Notes under the pieces: model-generated
The model's input: only the letters and a program-made list of their open reading frames with translations
Told to the model about the DNA's origin: nothing
Database searches by the model: none
NCBI GenBank assembly: GCA_004555205.1
Contig: SFIY01000007.1
Span: 62,001-126,000, forward strand
From: Clostridiales bacterium
GTDB lineage: Bacteria > Bacillota > Clostridia > Oscillospirales > Oscillospiraceae
Length of the DNA stretch: 64,000 bases
Reading direction: 5' to 3'
Translations under genes and position numbers: made by a program
Part shown: positions 63,201 to 64,000 of the stretch, piece after piece
How positions within the stretch are numbered: position 1 is the stretch's first letter
Layout: every line of letters starts with the position of its first letter

Positions 63201-63321
63201 TCGGCGTCGCCGCAAACACCGCTGTCGGCAGCAGCGACAGCAGCATCACCAGTGCCAGCAGCACGGATAGCAGACGTCTGCTCAGTCCTCTCTTCTTCAA
63301 AATATGATCCCTCCTGTTCAT
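57250..63321 (-). CDS. 2023-residue secreted multidomain protein with PHP (CehA/McbA-type) metallohydrolase
   Basis: Signal peptide 1-38 (LLALVMLLSLLPTAVFAA). Residues about 40-730 are beta-rich repeats, with units near 195-335, 352-485, a shortened one 485-585, and a divergent one 590-730, each with DGKKLSMG and GNYLEWYAD-type motifs. Residues about 945-1270 form a PHP domain: GQLHSHTQYSDGSG, VAFTDHSNYF, ISQLNHPGTTFG and NNQDNHKGKWGN. Then a CARDB-like domain, a flavodoxin/GATase-like region (about 1420-1640), two OB-fold domains (about 1700-1900), HNFGEWVITKSPTCTDPGQR and a C-terminal KTADGS, membrane segment and RKREE, a sortase-like or simple anchor. It probably acts at the cell surface on an unknown ester or phosphoester. 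Confidence 0.88.
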   Translation of the reverse strand: MNRRDHILKKRGLSRRLLSVLLALVMLLSLLPTAVFAATPKATLVTDASTLKAGDQIILAASANGKTYAAGNLSGKLFTSIETDPTDPAENVEIFTLGGEAGKWTLTTSGGKQIYTKQAKALNDAANGTGTWTIDIDASGLATVASTDTACGRILYNVNAPRFMNYTSATNVSMLLPSIYRLEVTPARQSGIISDLSMLQDGDTVVVFNPKFGKTLSTEYNGFYNMGTDVTLTDGKLTGFTDADKWTLGINADGTYTFSTADGKKLAMGAKYTSTPLDEVNPNWKITAVEGKDATFYIDNATRTDKYRLQWYAVNNNWSAYTGTGDAFELQLYLVIETDTPDTPGTPDTPTAPLKDGDQVVIYNPANLKALSTEYTGYYNKGTDVTLDGGKLAGFNDADIWTVGVNADGSYTFSTADGKKLSMGTSYGSTPLDDVNTAWQLEEAKTAGCYYIKNAVRGNYLEWYADKDNWSSYYKVNDEALFAQAFFKVQKSGIVTSLSDGDNADGSYTFSTADGKKLSMGAKFTSTPLDDVNTAWQLEKAATSDCFYIKNTVRGNYLEWYADKGNWSSFSKIGDEALFAQQFYLVADDGSDTPSDNPLAPGSKVVIYNANAGAALAKQDDNAESPSITKAAATIADGKLTTGNGAAVFTVEANGEYLRFYNESYGYLCANGTGNNAFYTKTASEDADWLVRTCSGGVGGYEMESRTAKYKGYSQWLEYYSDSFKVYSMNKATVTDYTIYSFNFYPVASDVTVIDGIVNAPCIVLGTLPPAYVGQDYELSFFVDDPFGVNGELSARLGDKSLNVTKGEDGKYSVTIPKAMISGDKLTVVITGKDNKGVDISSKVEIDVVDAPSIANPLPAERSETGDNKRPTIGATIINAGNEPAIELTVNEKAVKATYENGKVSYTPNGDMADGRVNVQLTVTRKDGKSATLNWYFIVGKAQYQLYFGQLHSHTQYSDGSGTLDSALDYVKNLPDSANVQFVAFTDHSNYFDTTSAANPEGALYDMSLASSYSQQRWKEYKDKIADFNNAQTGVIAIGGFEMTWSGGPGHINTFNTPGIVSRNNSTLNNKTNDAGIKAYYELLSRPEGSSSISQLNHPGTTFGTFSDFAYWDGVIDSRIYMVEVGNGEGQIGAGGYFPSYEYYIMALDKGWHVAPTNNQDNHKGKWGNANDARDVIITDNFTEEGIYEAIRERRMYATEDKNLELGYTVNGSMMGSILSEVPSALDFEISVSDPDKTDSIAKVEIIANSGRVVHTWSSAAELASGTLSLTLDPNYSYYFVRVTEADGDLAVTSPVWVGDMLKLGISNFVCGTSTPVTGEELTLTTTLFNSEATDATVTALSYTIGGVSIGVDNTGYTLAASSTLDIPFKWTPDKARVTTVTVTAVVKQGNNEYTFTKTVELDVQDAEKLVYIGIDASHYNEYVAGNYKDSMGNFGELASDYSVRTVQLNTSEDLIAACGNPKYKALILTAPSRRLAAAQSDPRTYSADELAAIAAFNTRGGIVILAGWSDNYENYDVIQKNPDIKHMAATQNEVLAALGSSLRIGDDATYDDVRSAADGVDKWRLYFSTYNTENLLTDGVIVDPENPYDKLYTERFSHYGGASIYAVDAAGNPTSALPTTVSPVVYGHATTYSVDVDNDGLGGDKTPKYAYADGDNRLIVMASEQLDGKGMIIVSGAAFMSNFEVQAQLDNGAEKNYSNYRICENLLRMINPITVTPIKVVQAEKDENIKYTVEGIVTSNASGYDKDTAFFDCIYVQDDTAGINCFPVAGNFKIGDKVRITGTTSSYQGERQLAVTDIEKIGEETPVVPTPVTSKQVNDGSVLGSLITVKGQITRVEMADGLVQTIIVKDSNGDECRVFIDGYITTGKDVVNAEVGREITVTGLASYDNTFTLSDGTPIAPRIRIRDRADVVCGDMMEQHSHNFGEWVITKSPTCTDPGQRMRSCDCNEIETEVIQPTGHDYEDGICKNCGSKQSTDVPNTPDKPDDSVKTADGSHVELWIALLCLSLTASGIVLYGRKREE

Positions 63322-63520
63322 TTAGCACAGCAGCTTTCTCCGGCTCCGGCGCCGCAAAGATAACAAAAGCCGCCTATCCCGCAGGATGCGGGCAGGCGAC
63401 CCTTCACAAACGATTCTGTAATGCCGAGAGGGGATCCGAGTGACCAGGACAGAAATCTGTGAAGGATACCGGAGTTCAGGAGCAAACTTTTCGTGTGAAT
63501 GTCTATATTATAGCATACAC
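63322..63520 (-). promoter_or_regulatory. Promoter and structured leader of the giant gene
   Basis: On the minus strand an extended -10 (TGCTATAAT, 63508-63516) lies about 190 bases before the ATG. The leader has a GC-rich stem, CGCCTGCCCGCA with TGCGGGATAGGCG (63367-63400 region), and a second GC-rich segment. No known riboswitch class was recognised. Confidence 0.5.
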
Positions 63521-63624
63521 TGCCCGGGATTACCACCCTTCTTTTCTTAAGAATGTGAAAAAATATCGAAAAGTTTTTGCTGAATTCACCAAAAGCCCGG
63601 GGATTTTTCTTCCGGCGGATGCTC

Positions 63625-63653
63625 TTGACAGAAAGAGTGGAACTTGCTATGCT
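63625..63653 (+). promoter_or_regulatory. Promoter of the YibE/F-family gene
   Basis: TTGACA (63625-63630), exactly 17 bases, TATGCT (63648-63653), 30 bases before the ATG. Confidence 0.75.
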
Positions 63654-63683
63654 GAATAAAATAACGACACGGAGGAAACTCCC

Positions 63684-64000
63684 ATGAAGAACGGAACAAA
63701 GCTAAAACAGGCGGATGTGCGCGCCTGGTGGACGAGGAATCGCCTCAGCTGCATCATTCTGGCGGCAGCGGTGGTGCTGTTTGCTGCTGTGCGGATGCTG
63801 GCGGTGTCCCATGAGCAGCCCCAGCCCCGGGGGGAGGAATACGCCGAGTACGAGTCCGCCGTCATCACCGACATTTTGGCGGACAGCACCGAGCAGGATC
63901 CCGTGTCCGACGGCGGCTACCGGGGCGAGCAGCTTCTGCTGGCCGAAGTGCGCACGGGGCAGTACAAGGGCGAGACCATGCAGGTATATAACTATGTTGG
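63684..64000 (+). CDS. YibE/F-family membrane protein (5' part only)
   Basis: The first 105 codons are present and the gene runs off the right edge. One membrane segment (residues about 19-40, LSCIILAAAVVLFAAVRMLA) is followed by an external domain with YRGEQLLLAEVRTGQYKGET and MQVYNY, the typical N-terminal beta domain of YibE/F proteins, whose later part has several membrane segments. Function is unknown; some relatives are linked to peptide or bacteriocin export. GGAGG precedes the ATG at 63684. Confidence 0.75.
   Translation, partial: MKNGTKLKQADVRAWWTRNRLSCIILAAAVVLFAAVRMLAVSHEQPQPRGEEYAEYESAVITDILADSTEQDPVSDGGYRGEQLLLAEVRTGQYKGETMQVYNYV

Noticed and set aside
63367..63400. c-di-GMP or c-di-AMP riboswitch upstream of the giant gene
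   Set aside because: The conserved core sequences of these classes were not found by eye; only a generic GC-rich stem is supported.

Overview
The window looks like the chromosome of an anaerobic, Gram-positive member of the Clostridia, most likely a gut Oscillospiraceae-type organism. This is inferred from moderately high GC, strong AGGAGG ribosome sites, many 4-bp ATGA gene overlaps, sigma-A type promoters, Rho-independent terminators, a spore-type PdaB-like deacetylase and Bce-type peptide-sensing modules. Species cannot be named from the sequence. No rRNA or tRNA gene and no CRISPR array was seen.

Layout. (1) 1-5902, minus strand: housekeeping run plsX, trmFO, topA, dprA and a SpoU/TrmH rRNA methyltransferase. 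(2) 5903-8449: gene-poor stretch with an IS3-family relic, one lipoprotein and a decayed small gene. (3) 8450-23137: a selenium / molybdenum-hydroxylase maturation region: TSCPD protein, DUF3343, YedE-type selenium transporter, TusA-like protein, IclR regulator, a FecCD/BtuCD-type importer with a methyltransferase, XdhC, a class V (cysteine desulfurase-type) aminotransferase, a second DUF3343, YedF and SelD. It is interrupted at 11.5-15.1 kb by an AT-richer insert that encodes a TupA-like ATP-grasp protein, a 39-residue peptide and a Mur ligase fused to leucine-rich repeats. That insert is flanked by two copies of the iclR promoter and first codons. (4) 23341-26926: acyltransferase, GltS-type symporter, RarD-type transporter.

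(5) 27070-41862: the main discovery. A pdaB-like polysaccharide deacetylase gene is cut in two. Its first 177 codons end at 27600 and its last 84 codons resume in frame at 41608. The 14-kb segment between is an integrated element with a large serine recombinase, a small protein gene touching the recombinase start, an OFA-type MFS transporter, an AraC regulator and an operon for uptake and breakdown of nucleoside- or ADP-ribose-like compounds (CehA/McbA-type PHP lipoprotein, DUF4430 lipoprotein, BMP-type binding protein, ABC ATPase, two permeases, ADP-ribosylglycohydrolase, ribokinase). Only GGAT is shared at the two ends.

(6) 42002-53333: Y-family polymerase with YolD-like protein, a TetR regulator with consensus promoter and repeated operator, GNAT, DUF3795, an ABC exporter and a BceRS-BceAB-like module followed by an overlapping 48-residue membrane protein. 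(7) 53431-57128: a graveyard of mobile DNA (serine-recombinase tail, two IS256-type relics) surrounding an ECF sigma factor / DUF4367 pair and two decayed small genes. (8) 57250-64000: a 2023-residue secreted repeat protein with a PHP metallohydrolase domain, and the divergent start of a YibE/F-family gene.

The selenium region probably activates selenium-dependent molybdenum hydroxylases encoded elsewhere. The 14-kb element is probably a transferable nutrient-scavenging island that destroyed a sporulation-type gene on entry.
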